A DNA stretch of 42,357 bases from a virus, in the IMG/VR virus record IMGVR_UViG_3300045282_000023, positions 1-42,357 of that record; one strand, written 5' to 3'. The translations under genes and the position numbers were made by a program. Positions 30,004 through 38,606 of this stretch are shown here, piece after piece. Position 1 is the first letter of the stretch, and every line of letters starts with the position of its first letter. The notes beneath the pieces were generated by a model. It saw only the letters and a program-made list of their open reading frames with translations, was not told the DNA's origin and searched no databases.

Positions 30004-30879
30004 TTACGGAGCCATTCCAGCAACCCAAGCAGCTCCATCCCAGTGAGCTTCTCCTGGAGTGCCGGCAGTTCCAGTCTGAACGTATTGTCCAGTAGTCCAT
30101 GCTGATGCAGGTGACGCAAGAATTCCGGATGCTTGCAGGGCACTAACGTCGGCGGGAGCTGCCGAACCACCTGGCGTCCATGTACCCGGAATCCCTGCGG
30201 TTGCTCCGGTAGCCAAGTTTACGGCACTACTAAAAAGCGCGATTACATCATCCGGTGTAGGAAGCATTGCAACCCCGCTTGTGGGATCACCATACAACAT
30301 TGCTTCCAATGCCGTAAGTGCAGCTGCATCCACTGCCGTTGAATCAACGACGATAAGTGACGTAGGATTGTATCCGGTCACAGGAGCAGGTGTTGTGGTG
30401 ATTGCCCAGCTAAATGTAATAGCTGCCGGAGAATCATTAATGGTGTTGTATGCTTTTTCCGACGGACTTGCTGTACAACCGTAAACAAGATGCAACTTGT
30501 AACCATGCTGCTCGTGTTCAAGATCGTTACCAAGACGAGTACGGTAAGACAAACCAAAGCTCTTTCGTGGCTGTTGTCCGACCACAATACCATCAGCAGG
30601 AACAACAAGACCATCAAACTGAGCGAATTCATCAGGATAAGTAAAGGCCTCGATAGTGCCGCCAAACTCCTCGGCAGAGATGAGGTTCAGGTACTTGATG
30701 TTGTCTGCGTACTGAGCAGTTGAATCAGCTCCACTAGGCGATTCAGTAACCGCAGTGAGACCATTCCAAGCAACTCCTTCGGCATAAACTCCGGCAGCAT
30801 CTGGAATGTAAAGAACGCCGTGATCTACGCCTGTTTCATAGAAACGTTCGCCGATCTGATCCCAAACGAGTTCAGGCAT
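30004..30879 (-). CDS. Major tail tube protein, paralogue 1 (291 aa)
   Basis: MPELVWDQIGERFYETGVDH, EAFTYPDEF and KSFGLSYRTRLGND mark the conserved core, about residues 1-210. The C-terminal 70 residues form a separate Gly/Ala/Trp-rich module (ALQASGILASPASAWTTGQY) ending in DGAAWVAGMAP, likely displayed on the tube surface. It directly follows the connector genes, the normal position for the major tail protein. No frameshift is evident. Confidence 0.8.
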   Translation of the reverse strand: MPELVWDQIGERFYETGVDHGVLYIPDAAGVYAEGVAWNGLTAVTESPSGADSTAQYADNIKYLNLISAEEFGGTIEAFTYPDEFAQFDGLVVPADGIVVGQQPRKSFGLSYRTRLGNDLEHEQHGYKLHLVYGCTASPSEKAYNTINDSPAAITFSWAITTTPAPVTGYNPTSLIVVDSTAVDAAALTALEAMLYGDPTSGVAMLPTPDDVIALFSSAVNLATGATAGIPGTWTPGGSAAPADVSALQASGILASPASAWTTGQYVQTGTAGTPGEAHWDGAAWVAGMAP

Positions 30880-30890
30880 TGCGTTTCCTC

Positions 30891-31196
30891 CTAAAAGAAA
30901 AGTTTGAAAACATCATGATTGAGGTTTTCGGCTGTATAAAACCGTTCGTAGACACACAGTGGCAACTCCCCAATTTTGTCAGGGATGTTGCTATCTGGGT
31001 CTCGATCAATGACCGTCACCTGATACCGCTTTTTGCGAGAATATGGTTTATCGTCCGCAAACCTCGTCAACTCATAATCTCTTCTATAAACAATACATGG
31101 GTATGTCATGATTACAGAAGGCGGTGGTTGAAAATATACATGATCAGATTCAAGGATCTCGGTTAGGATAGTTTGAAGTTCAAGGCGTTGGGCCAT
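30891..31196 (-). CDS. Tail terminator/connector protein (101 aa)
   Basis: The ATG at 31196 is chosen because GGGAG lies eight bases upstream; a TTG at 31211 is possible. The protein starts MAQRLELQTILTEILE, then VYFQPPPSVIMTYPCIVYRR and KKRYQVTVIDRDPDSNIP, the typical pattern of small siphovirus tail-terminator proteins with a Y-P-C-I strand and a V-x-V-I-D strand. It lies between a connector gene and the major tail gene. Confidence 0.7.
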   Translation of the reverse strand: MAQRLELQTILTEILESDHVYFQPPPSVIMTYPCIVYRRDYELTRFADDKPYSRKKRYQVTVIDRDPDSNIPDKIGELPLCVYERFYTAENLNHDVFKLFF

Positions 31197-31509
31197 TGTA
31201 AACACTCCCAAGGCTCAGGATGAGACGGGGTGCTTTGACCTCAACATTTGTGACGGTCCAAAGAACCCCTTCCCATCTCACATACTTAATTTTGAAGAAG
31301 TGTTTTGTGGCATAATCATCAGCGACAATACTGATTGAATTACCAACCGTAATGTCTTCATTAAGACCATCTGCTGATTCCAACTTTCGTGTGTTACGAA
31401 TTACATCTCCAAAATATTCGGTTTCAGTAATAACATCAATCCACACGCCTGAGTCAGATGGAGTTTCTACGGAATCAGCATAACCGACTTCTCCAAAGAA
31501 TCTCGCCAT
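31180..31509 (-). CDS. Head closure/connector protein (109 aa)
   Basis: A beta-rich protein starting MARFFGEVGYADSVETPSDS, with YFGDVIRNTRKLESADGLN and ISIVADDYATKHFFKIKYV. I recall this arrangement from siphovirus proteins encoded after the capsid gene. It overlaps the tail-terminator gene by 17 bases. It probably caps the portal and joins head to tail. Confidence 0.7.
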   Translation of the reverse strand: MARFFGEVGYADSVETPSDSGVWIDVITETEYFGDVIRNTRKLESADGLNEDITVGNSISIVADDYATKHFFKIKYVRWEGVLWTVTNVEVKAPRLILSLGSVYNGPTP

Positions 31510-31525
31510 CTTAACCCCTTAAATA

Positions 31526-33379
31526 TTATTCAGAAGGAGGAGTGGGACCCGGCTTTGATTCTGCTTCTCTTGTTGTTGTTCCGCCAGCATCAGGGAGTGA
31601 TCCGTGAACCGGAGGAGTACTCTGGCGCTTGTTAGGCGGCTCGGGACTAATAATGTGAACCGTACCAGCAGGCGGAGGAACAAACGTACCCTGCTTGACA
31701 CAGATTGCCGACTTCAACTTAACCAATGCACCAGAGCAACGCGTTTCGATAAGGTACTTGTACTGGTTGTAGTCGATGTCGAAGTCGTCGAAGAGTGAAA
31801 CTTGCCCACCCTTGTCTGCACCGATGACGTAGTCACTCATGTTAACGATAAGGGCCAACGGGTTACCAGCAGACGGATCGAAAATGTCAACCGGAATGAT
31901 TGCTGAAACACGAAGCTCTGAAGCAACTTGATCCAAAGACGTGTAAATACGACGACCCAACGTGTCTTTCAGAAGCATGAACTGAGCAATCAATGCTTCA
32001 CTCGTGTACATTGCCGGAGTTCCACTACCACGATACTGTGCCCTGTATGAAACAACAGCGTCAACAAAGTCTGAAATACCATTGGCAGTAACGTCAGCAA
32101 GAACTTGAATAGTAAAGATGGGATCGTCGTGTGCAATAGGACGAATACGAGTAGGAAGAATCTGATCTGGGTCTGGAGCTGTACGACCATCGCCAACGAG
32201 GATCGCACGTGCGAGTTCCTCATCAAGCATTACTCGCATTTCACCCTTCATCCACGCCACCACATCGAAATCTGTGATGTCGAGAATATCGTCCCGATCA
32301 AGCTTCTGCTTCTTGTAAATGGTTTGTGGATTTGTCTCACGACGAGCAGTACCGTAGAACTCTTCGGTCTTGACGTCCTGAGTAATGTATCCCTTTGCAC
32401 GAGCGTCATCGTACGTAAGGTCTGCCCAATGAGTCTTTACCCGACTGAAAGGAGTCTTGCTAGCTCCGTTAAGAACTGTGTTGACCCATTCCTGACGACG
32501 AGTCCAGAATTCCGGAGCGGTTGTAAGAGCCGTAGCGTCCGGGAAAAGTGTATCAATTTGATTAATCCCATGAGCAAGGGCATAACTCTCGACAGCCTGC
32601 TTTAGCGAACCCAGCTTCGTTGCGTCGGCGACAATTCCTTGCATATCTGAATGAGAAAGAACAGACACCTCGTCCTTATCGTCCTTCTCGAAGACATTTC
32701 GGGTCATCTCACTACCTTCCTCATTGGAATCATTGGAATCGTCATCAAGATTGCTTTGTGCTGCAGTACCACCGGAAGACTCAAGAGCTTGACCAACCAT
32801 GTAGTGAAGAACGTCCTGCTGTTCAGGAGTCATAGAATCATAAACGTCTTGAATGGTCGGTCCATCTGCATTATCTTGTGAATTTGAAGTATCGGTAGTG
32901 GAAGTGTTATCGGCGTGTTGAAGTTCAAGCTCTATACCTGTGTAAATAATCGCTTCATCATCGAGGATTTCATCACCATCGTCCGAATGATGAATAGAAA
33001 TGTTTTCAATAAGTGCGCCGGGGTTAGCACCAGAAAGAACAAGACTTACTTCACGAATTGCGCCATGAAGAACTCTGCCTGCCCTTTCAACCAATTCGTT
33101 GGCCCAAATAGACAACATAGTGATGTCTTTGTGGTCAACCAAACCCTTGGTATGTACTGCTTTAGCCGAAGTATTGAAGAAGCCGTAGGCGTAGACTCCA
33201 TCCTCTCGGTTTTCGAGAATGGCGTGACCGAGAACGTTCTCAGGGTCAGTATGACCATGCTGCCAAACGAGAGGAACACGCATTTGATCCTGATGCTTGA
33301 ATGCACCAGGCATGATAGTTCGACCATCAGTGCACTTAAGCCCTGCCTTGGTCGCGTATCCGCTGAAATCTGCTTCCAT
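31526..33379 (-). CDS. HK97-type prohead protease fused to the major capsid protein (617 aa)
   Basis: Residues 1-130 form the protease: VWQHGHTDPENV (His41) and IREVSLVLSGANP (Ser112) match the His/Ser of HK97 proteases. A polar linker (about 131-224) includes an acidic Asp/Asn/Ser stretch. From Met225 (TRNVFEKDDKDE) the capsid domain follows: a delta-like helical segment, then TDTLFPDATALTTAPEFWTR and DIDYNQYKYLIETRCSGALV. An in-frame ATG at 32707 has GGAAGG six to seven bases upstream, so a 393-residue capsid product may also start there. The C-terminal Pro/Ser tail (GSLPDAGGTTTREAESKPGP) looks disordered. Confidence 0.9.
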   Translation of the reverse strand: MEADFSGYATKAGLKCTDGRTIMPGAFKHQDQMRVPLVWQHGHTDPENVLGHAILENREDGVYAYGFFNTSAKAVHTKGLVDHKDITMLSIWANELVERAGRVLHGAIREVSLVLSGANPGALIENISIHHSDDGDEILDDEAIIYTGIELELQHADNTSTTDTSNSQDNADGPTIQDVYDSMTPEQQDVLHYMVGQALESSGGTAAQSNLDDDSNDSNEEGSEMTRNVFEKDDKDEVSVLSHSDMQGIVADATKLGSLKQAVESYALAHGINQIDTLFPDATALTTAPEFWTRRQEWVNTVLNGASKTPFSRVKTHWADLTYDDARAKGYITQDVKTEEFYGTARRETNPQTIYKKQKLDRDDILDITDFDVVAWMKGEMRVMLDEELARAILVGDGRTAPDPDQILPTRIRPIAHDDPIFTIQVLADVTANGISDFVDAVVSYRAQYRGSGTPAMYTSEALIAQFMLLKDTLGRRIYTSLDQVASELRVSAIIPVDIFDPSAGNPLALIVNMSDYVIGADKGGQVSLFDDFDIDYNQYKYLIETRCSGALVKLKSAICVKQGTFVPPPAGTVHIISPEPPNKRQSTPPVHGSLPDAGGTTTREAESKPGPTPPSE

Positions 33380-33401
33380 TTTGACAGTTCCTTTCGAAGA
33401 G

Positions 33402-34679
33402 TTAGGCCCCTGAATTTACTCCCGGCTGTGGAGCATGACCATTTGTGCTTGGAGCATTACCGTTCTGTTGTGGAACGTTACCATTCGTTACTGGAGCTTG
33501 CGGCATGTTACTATTAACAAGTTTGTCTGCCTTAGGATCACTCGATGGAGGAAGTCCAATGAAACTTCTAATTTCATTCGACGATACAATTTCATTACGA
33601 GTGAACTTGTCCGCAATCTCAGCAATCTGACTAACAGGAACAAGCTTAAATGGATCTCGGAAGTATTTGATACGTTCGTCGTTTTGCGTACCCTGGGGCC
33701 CAAGGAACGCTCTCTGCATAGCTTCTACAATAGCGTCAATAAGAGGCTCGATAGTACGATTAAAGTAATTAAGCATAGCTTCTTCTTTAGCACTACCGTT
33801 CATTATTTCTTCAGTAAGACCAAGTTGGTTATACAATAAATTTGAAAGATACTCAACTTGCTTCAAAAGGTTGTTCTCAGCTGGCCTATTAAGCTGAGTG
33901 ATCTTTTCGGTACCGTCAATGTAGGCAATGCCGTATTGACTTCCCCTCAATTGGAATTCAATGTCTTCACGACGAGTTTCTGCTTGCTGGCGACGAGCTT
34001 CAGATTTGATAACATAAGGAAGTTGAATAATAACATCAAGTCTTCCAGAACTCGACTGTTCATCAACAGCATCAAGAAGACCTAACTTCCTGATAAGTCT
34101 TTGAAGAGTTGAGTTAGGTTCGTTCATAACAGCAAACAAAGGATTTTCAACAATAGCTACGTATCTCTTTTCCAAAGTAATTTCTTCTCGCTTACCATGA
34201 TTTTCGTTATAAACGCTAAGCTTTACATGCTTTGGGTACCAAGTAATTACTTCACCGACACGCAACGTATAGATGTCAAAAAGCTCGTTTGTTTGTGGAT
34301 TCCTCGATGTATCAACAGGAACGAGAACAGCCACGCCCTTATCGAAAAGCGTCATTGCAATGTCTTGCCTAAAAGCTCTTGGACCTTGATCCAAATTAGG
34401 CTCTAAAGTAAGACAATCATTCAAAGAACTTGGAAGGTCTTCTTTGTATCGTCCTTCTTTATCCACTTTTATATGTTTAATAACAAGACCGGCTACATCA
34501 ACGCTAATTTTTGTATAAATAGCTGAAATAATCGAACGTTCATTATAGATTTGTAGCCTGGATCTTGACGGAGAGATTCCATAGGAAGAACTAGTAGTAT
34601 ATTCAAGATCTTGACTCGCAACTGTGTTGGGATTACGGAAGGCGTTCCAAGCTTTTCTAACTCTATCCAGAATCGGCAA
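33402..34679 (-). CDS. Portal protein (425 aa)
   Basis: Starts MPILDRVRKAWNAFRNP, with IISAIYTKISVDVAGLVIKH as the early conserved helix, a beta wing (VITWYPKHVKLSVYNENHGK), GIAYIDGTEKITQLNRPAEN and the clip/stem region (YNQLGLTEEIMNGSAKEEAM). The last 60 residues are Pro, Asn and Gln-rich. It forms the dodecameric DNA gate of the head. It lies between the tagged protein and the protease-capsid gene, as is usual. Confidence 0.9.
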   Translation of the reverse strand: MPILDRVRKAWNAFRNPNTVASQDLEYTTSSSYGISPSRSRLQIYNERSIISAIYTKISVDVAGLVIKHIKVDKEGRYKEDLPSSLNDCLTLEPNLDQGPRAFRQDIAMTLFDKGVAVLVPVDTSRNPQTNELFDIYTLRVGEVITWYPKHVKLSVYNENHGKREEITLEKRYVAIVENPLFAVMNEPNSTLQRLIRKLGLLDAVDEQSSSGRLDVIIQLPYVIKSEARRQQAETRREDIEFQLRGSQYGIAYIDGTEKITQLNRPAENNLLKQVEYLSNLLYNQLGLTEEIMNGSAKEEAMLNYFNRTIEPLIDAIVEAMQRAFLGPQGTQNDERIKYFRDPFKLVPVSQIAEIADKFTRNEIVSSNEIRSFIGLPPSSDPKADKLVNSNMPQAPVTNGNVPQQNGNAPSTNGHAPQPGVNSGA

Positions 34680-34692
34680 GCTGAATCACCTC

Positions 34693-35175
34693 CTATCCCG
34701 CTTTTGATACTTGTCTGACAATCTTCGGAAGAACATAAAGAGCAACTGCCGGAAGAGCAATGGCAAAAGCTTTACCACTCTTCATTTTTCTCAATTTACT
34801 CTTTTGATCTGCAGAATATGTCTTTTGTCGTACGCTCGGTAAAATGTCAGTAAGTCGTGCGGTCCCAGCTTCCGCTAGATAATCTCTAACTTTTGCTTCG
34901 CCTTTTGTGGCAAGTCTTTCGTTTCTGCGACTCATTCTTCTAGCTTTTCGAGCCGCAGATTTTCTAAGACTTCCTGTTCTAATAAAATCGATGGGGTTAG
35001 TATGCGAATATACCCGAGTTTTCTTTATAAAACCTTTTTGGCCACGTCCAACACCAGCGGTTCGTTCGATTCGAAGTCTTTTACGAATACCCCAATGCAT
35101 TCCTTTGACGCCGTGATGATCGAGAAAATGATCTACGAGCTCCTCGTCGTATGGGTCCGCCTCTTGGACCGTCAT
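34693..35175 (-). CDS. HHGVKGMHWG-tagged protein, copy 2 (160 aa)
   Basis: The N-terminal part carries FLDHHGVKGMHWGIRKR (about 17-33), a tag found in proteins of many Gram-positive phages near head genes. A very basic middle (ARKARRMSRRNERLATKGEA) and a C-terminal hydrophobic segment (AFAIALPAVALYVLPKIV) follow. The product might bind DNA or a capsid partner and a membrane. It overlaps the terminase start by four bases and precedes the portal gene. Confidence 0.65.
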   Translation of the reverse strand: MTVQEADPYDEELVDHFLDHHGVKGMHWGIRKRLRIERTAGVGRGQKGFIKKTRVYSHTNPIDFIRTGSLRKSAARKARRMSRRNERLATKGEAKVRDYLAEAGTARLTDILPSVRQKTYSADQKSKLRKMKSGKAFAIALPAVALYVLPKIVRQVSKAG

Positions 35176-36917
35176 TCAAAGGCCTCCTTGTTAGCTTTAT
35201 AGGCAACGTATGCGTCCATCATAGCCGAAACATTGTCAATCTTTTCTTCAGCACGCTTCTTTAGGAGTTTTCGGTTCCCATTAGTATCTTCTAGAGTAAC
35301 AGCGTTGCCCATAGCAAAGGACATTAGGTCCTGATCGAAAATTAGCTTTCGTTCCTCGGCTAATATCTTTAATTCGCCAAGAGGAACTGATTCAGTCCTG
35401 GCTCCTTGAATAACTTTCTCAATTCCAAAGGCGCCATTCTCAGCTTCCCACCTAGTTACAAACTCTTTTGCATTGTATGGGTCAAACCCAAAACAACGAA
35501 CGTCGTATTGATTTAGTTGGATGAATGCATCTAAATCATCATAAACTTCCATCATGTCTAAGACGGTTCCGTCTAGAACATGTAAACTTCCTTCACGAAC
35601 AAACTCTTCATACTTAGCTCGCATAGCTCCAGGAAGTTTCATCAACGTCAAAGACGTAATGTAACTCCTTGTCTTTACTCCAAACGAATAATTCTGGAAA
35701 GGAAAGAGAAGAGTAAACGCACAGAAGTCATCGCCTTGTGACAAGTCTGCACCAAGAGCACAAGGCATTCCCCAGAACTCTCTTAACGGATGAGGAAGCG
35801 TATCTTCGTACGTAAAGAAGTAAGTGTAACCCTCCATGGGAATTCCAAACCTCTTTGCGAGGATGTCGTTCCTTGCTGCTGGAGCTTTTTCAGCTCTTTC
35901 TACGTCCAAATGGTAAACGTCATACGTGACCGTCTTACCGAGGTTTGGATTAGCCTTCAACCAAGTGGAAGGATCAGCAACTTCTTCGATTTCATCAAGT
36001 TTGTAGTGCCAGATGGAAATGTGAGGAGCTTGGTATTCACCTCTAAGAATGGTATGAAGTTCCATTTTGACGGTGTCACCAGAACCATTCCGAACTGTTC
36101 CTTCAGAACTGATGGCAACAATCAAAAAGTCTTCCATCTTCGAGGCACCTTGCTCTATTGCTCCGACAACATCTTCTCTTATGTCTCCAGACAACCATTC
36201 GTCAATCGTAGAGACCTTAGGCCTTAGCCCTTGAAGCTTGTTGATCGTCATAGGACGAATCTCGAGCAACGAGCCGGTCAAGAAATTTTCAATTCCCTTC
36301 TTAGTAGATGCCAACTTCACACGTTGAGCTCTTGAGCCCGTCGTGTTTTGTAAAGACCCTTCGGTGAGGAACTTAAAGAGAGGACCTCTTGCTCTTGTGA
36401 TAGCGGTTCTAAAAGGAGACATTACTTCTTCGGCCTGTTTCATGGTTGGGGCCGTTGTGATTTGATGAGTGGTTGCGGTATCTACATTTAAGAAGTAGGC
36501 TTGAATACATTGTGCATACATCGATTTGGCAGATCCTCTGGCAACGATGAGATACTGCTTGGTGGTCAAGCGCTTCTTGATCAGCTTCTTGATGTAATGT
36601 CCACCAGGTCCATTTTCATTCGGTTCGTACACGCTTCGTTCTACGTAGAAGTACCAACCGAAAATTTGCTCAGCCCAAAGTTTGAATGTATCCAACAAAT
36701 GTAGATCGCTGCCGTCAGTAAGAGTAAGTTCAAACTCGCAGTATTGAATGAATCCAAGAACAGCTCTATCATCATAATAAATATTAGGATTAGCAATAAG
36801 CTCATCAATACGATTCATCTCCATTGAAATTTCTCTATTAACGGGAATCTCTCCGGAAAGAACTAACGCACGAAAAAGACCGTAATAATAAGGAGTAGCA
36901 GTATTTGATAAAGTCAA
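35172..36917 (-). CDS. terL: Terminase large subunit (581 aa)
   Basis: HK97-type packaging ATPase/nuclease. Walker A-like ARGSAKSMYA (126-135), Walker B VSTIDEW, coupling-like IVAISSEGT, then the RNase H-like nuclease with GADLSQGDDFCAF (first Asp), FGFDPYN and DNVSAMMDAY (last Asp). The length is normal for this family. It packages DNA into the head through the portal. Start MTLSNTATPY follows AGGAGG. It lies between the two tagged genes, an unusual but not unknown arrangement. Confidence 0.92.
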   Translation of the reverse strand: MTLSNTATPYYYGLFRALVLSGEIPVNREISMEMNRIDELIANPNIYYDDRAVLGFIQYCEFELTLTDGSDLHLLDTFKLWAEQIFGWYFYVERSVYEPNENGPGGHYIKKLIKKRLTTKQYLIVARGSAKSMYAQCIQAYFLNVDTATTHQITTAPTMKQAEEVMSPFRTAITRARGPLFKFLTEGSLQNTTGSRAQRVKLASTKKGIENFLTGSLLEIRPMTINKLQGLRPKVSTIDEWLSGDIREDVVGAIEQGASKMEDFLIVAISSEGTVRNGSGDTVKMELHTILRGEYQAPHISIWHYKLDEIEEVADPSTWLKANPNLGKTVTYDVYHLDVERAEKAPAARNDILAKRFGIPMEGYTYFFTYEDTLPHPLREFWGMPCALGADLSQGDDFCAFTLLFPFQNYSFGVKTRSYITSLTLMKLPGAMRAKYEEFVREGSLHVLDGTVLDMMEVYDDLDAFIQLNQYDVRCFGFDPYNAKEFVTRWEAENGAFGIEKVIQGARTESVPLGELKILAEERKLIFDQDLMSFAMGNAVTLEDTNGNRKLLKKRAEEKIDNVSAMMDAYVAYKANKEAFE

Positions 36918-36929
36918 ACCTCCTCCTTA

Positions 36930-37331
36930 TTATCTCCCAGTAATCGCTTTCGCAAGGTTGGCTCCGGCTTTCTTTTGAATAGCTAACTTTATACCATAAA
37001 GAGCGGCACCAGTAAGAAGTGTTGAAGCGACAGTCTTTCCAGTATTTCCTAAAATACCAGTAACAACTTTTTTGCCGTTTTTAACTTTATCAGGATTCAT
37101 ACGATTGTAATTTTGTTCAAGATTCAAACGTTCGTTAACATCTTTAAGTTGTTTGTTAGTAAGTGTGTGTACCGGCTTACCTCGATGAGGCGCCGTTCTT
37201 TTAAAATCACTACTTGCCGGATGCTTTTCACGTCTGGCTATAGTGACTCGACTTTCTGGATTACGAATTCCCCAGTGCATTCCCTTAACACCGTGATGCT
37301 CGAGGAGAGCTTCTGTTTGTTCTTTACTCAT
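36930..37331 (-). CDS. HHGVKGMHWG-tagged protein, copy 1 (133 aa)
   Basis: LLEHHGVKGMHWGIRN lies at residues 9-24, followed by ASSDFKRTAPHRGKPVHTLT, a charged helix (LKDVNERLNLEQNYNRMNPD) and a C-terminal hydrophobic helix (TVASTLLTGAALYGIKLAI). It shares the tag and layout, but little else, with the protein at 34693-35175. It may be a scaffold, an ejection protein or an assembly factor. It overlaps the connector gene upstream by four bases. Confidence 0.65.
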   Translation of the reverse strand: MSKEQTEALLEHHGVKGMHWGIRNPESRVTIARREKHPASSDFKRTAPHRGKPVHTLTNKQLKDVNERLNLEQNYNRMNPDKVKNGKKVVTGILGNTGKTVASTLLTGAALYGIKLAIQKKAGANLAKAITGR

Positions 37332-37702
37332 GACGCCTCCTCGAATGGGGTCGGTTTCGGTGGAAGTGCGACTTCACGGAAGACATTCAGTCTCCATTCA
37401 TACTCTTTAATTTGATCGTTTGCCGCATTGATCAAGAAAGATGTCGCAGGAGGATCAAACAAAATTCGAACCTTCAAGAAAACATAGGTTTTAACTAGAC
37501 TCTCCTGATTTAGTGGAACAGGAAAATCAGACCACACCGCAGCTTCGTCCTCAATGTAGAATCCTTCTTCTGGACCGACACCAAGTTGGTTAAGAATGGA
37601 GAAAGCAGCGTTAATGTGTGTGATAATGTCCAAATCAAAGATTGTGTAATCTTGAGTAAGACCCAAAATCTTTTTAGTACTTGTTAGAATACTTTCTTCC
37701 AT
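37328..37702 (-). CDS. Head-tail connector/adaptor protein (124 aa)
   Basis: Helical adaptor pattern: DLDIITHINAAFSILNQLGV, EDEAAVWSDFPVPL, VKTYVFLKVRILFDPPATSF and IKEYEWRLNVFRE. This resembles the gp6-like adaptor family. In most siphoviruses it follows the portal; here it precedes the terminase in transcription order, a rearrangement of the head module. The assignment is by pattern and context. Confidence 0.7.
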   Translation of the reverse strand: MEESILTSTKKILGLTQDYTIFDLDIITHINAAFSILNQLGVGPEEGFYIEDEAAVWSDFPVPLNQESLVKTYVFLKVRILFDPPATSFLINAANDQIKEYEWRLNVFREVALPPKPTPFEEAS

Positions 37703-37718
37703 ACCAAATCCTTTCTAA

Positions 37719-38132
37719 TCACCAAAGTCTTGTATCATTCGGTGTACGAGCAATGACGACACGTGGAAGAAGCTTTTCATCGCCAAAATGTATCGCATTA
37801 TGAGTGTTTGGAGTAGTTGTTATCAAGTATTCTGGGTCTAAAATCCACTCTTCCCCATGAATAATGTCATCGAGAACCATTGGATTTATGTGATGAATCA
37901 ACAAAGATCCGGTTATTTCATACCCAAAAACACCTAAATCGCAGCCATTATCCCTAAGAATAACCTGCTGTCGAACCCTTTTCCACTCATAAGATGTATA
38001 GAATTTCTGATTAATATAGCGATCAAAACCGAATGTGGCACGCCCTACTTCTCCATTCAGCTTCAAATATTCGTATCTTTCCTCGAAATAGACCAATTTA
38101 TTAAGTTCAGAATATGATCTACTCATCGTCAT
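37719..38132 (-). CDS. HNH endonuclease (137 aa), packaging-associated
   Basis: The C-terminal half contains LLIHHINPMVLDD (H-H-x-N-P) and TTPNTHNAIHFG (N-x-x-H), the HNH core. The N-terminal half is helical and basic (YTSYEWKRVRQQVILRDNG). Stand-alone HNH enzymes next to terminase genes often assist packaging cleavage at cos sites. It overlaps the small-terminase-like gene by 14 bases. The ordering suggests a joint packaging role. Confidence 0.85.
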   Translation of the reverse strand: MTMSRSYSELNKLVYFEERYEYLKLNGEVGRATFGFDRYINQKFYTSYEWKRVRQQVILRDNGCDLGVFGYEITGSLLIHHINPMVLDDIIHGEEWILDPEYLITTTPNTHNAIHFGDEKLLPRVVIARTPNDTRLW

Positions 38133-38445
38133 CTAACTCACCCGTATCACGACCAGCATAAGTACGCATCGCATTGAGTGCTTGTTCATACAACTCTTCG
38201 ATACGCTTAGCTGAAGCCATCATCTCAACTTTGGAGTTAAGAAGTTGATTTTCCCTATGAAGTCGTTCCTGCTCGAGCTTTTCTCTTGTAGAACCGAGCT
38301 TCAAGTAATGTGTTATGACTTGTGAGGACGCAATGCCCTCTGCTAACTGCTTTTCTGCAAGATCAATGGCAAGGGAGACTAATTGATTCTCACGACTTTC
38401 TTCCGTCATTGCTGGTCGTCCACGTCGCTTAGGTTTACCAGCCAT
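38119..38445 (-). CDS. Terminase small subunit-like protein (108 aa)
   Basis: Basic N terminus (KPKRRGRPAMTEESRE) followed by long helices (LVSLAIDLAEKQLAEGIASS, then LEQERLHRENQLLNSKVEMM) and an acidic tail. I recall this family from phages where it is encoded next to HNH and terminase genes. It probably recognises packaging DNA. No classical HTH is evident by eye, so the small-subunit role rests on neighbourhood and size. Confidence 0.6.
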   Translation of the reverse strand: MAGKPKRRGRPAMTEESRENQLVSLAIDLAEKQLAEGIASSQVITHYLKLGSTREKLEQERLHRENQLLNSKVEMMASAKRIEELYEQALNAMRTYAGRDTGELDDDE

Positions 38446-38476
38446 TACACCTCCCTTCCACTAATCTCCACTAGGA

Positions 38477-38596
38477 CTATTCCGTGTCCTCGTCTTCGTC
38501 TTCCGTGTCTTCGTCTTCTACAACCGTCTCTTCGACAACGTCTTCACGACGCTCAACAACTTCTTCACTACCTACTTCTTCTGACGGACGTTCCAT
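38477..38596 (-). CDS. 39-residue highly acidic protein
   Basis: The ATG at 38596 follows AAAGGA; the product MERPSEEVGSEEVVERREDV ends in a Glu/Asp/Thr repeat. It is probably unstructured and negatively charged, with more than half of its residues acidic. An in-frame extension to 38722 overlaps the fibre gene and is rejected. It might mimic DNA or serve as an assembly factor; no evidence decides. Confidence 0.55.
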   Translation of the reverse strand: MERPSEEVGSEEVVERREDVVEETVVEDEDTEDEDEDTE

Positions 38597-38606
38597 GTTA
38601 TTCCTT

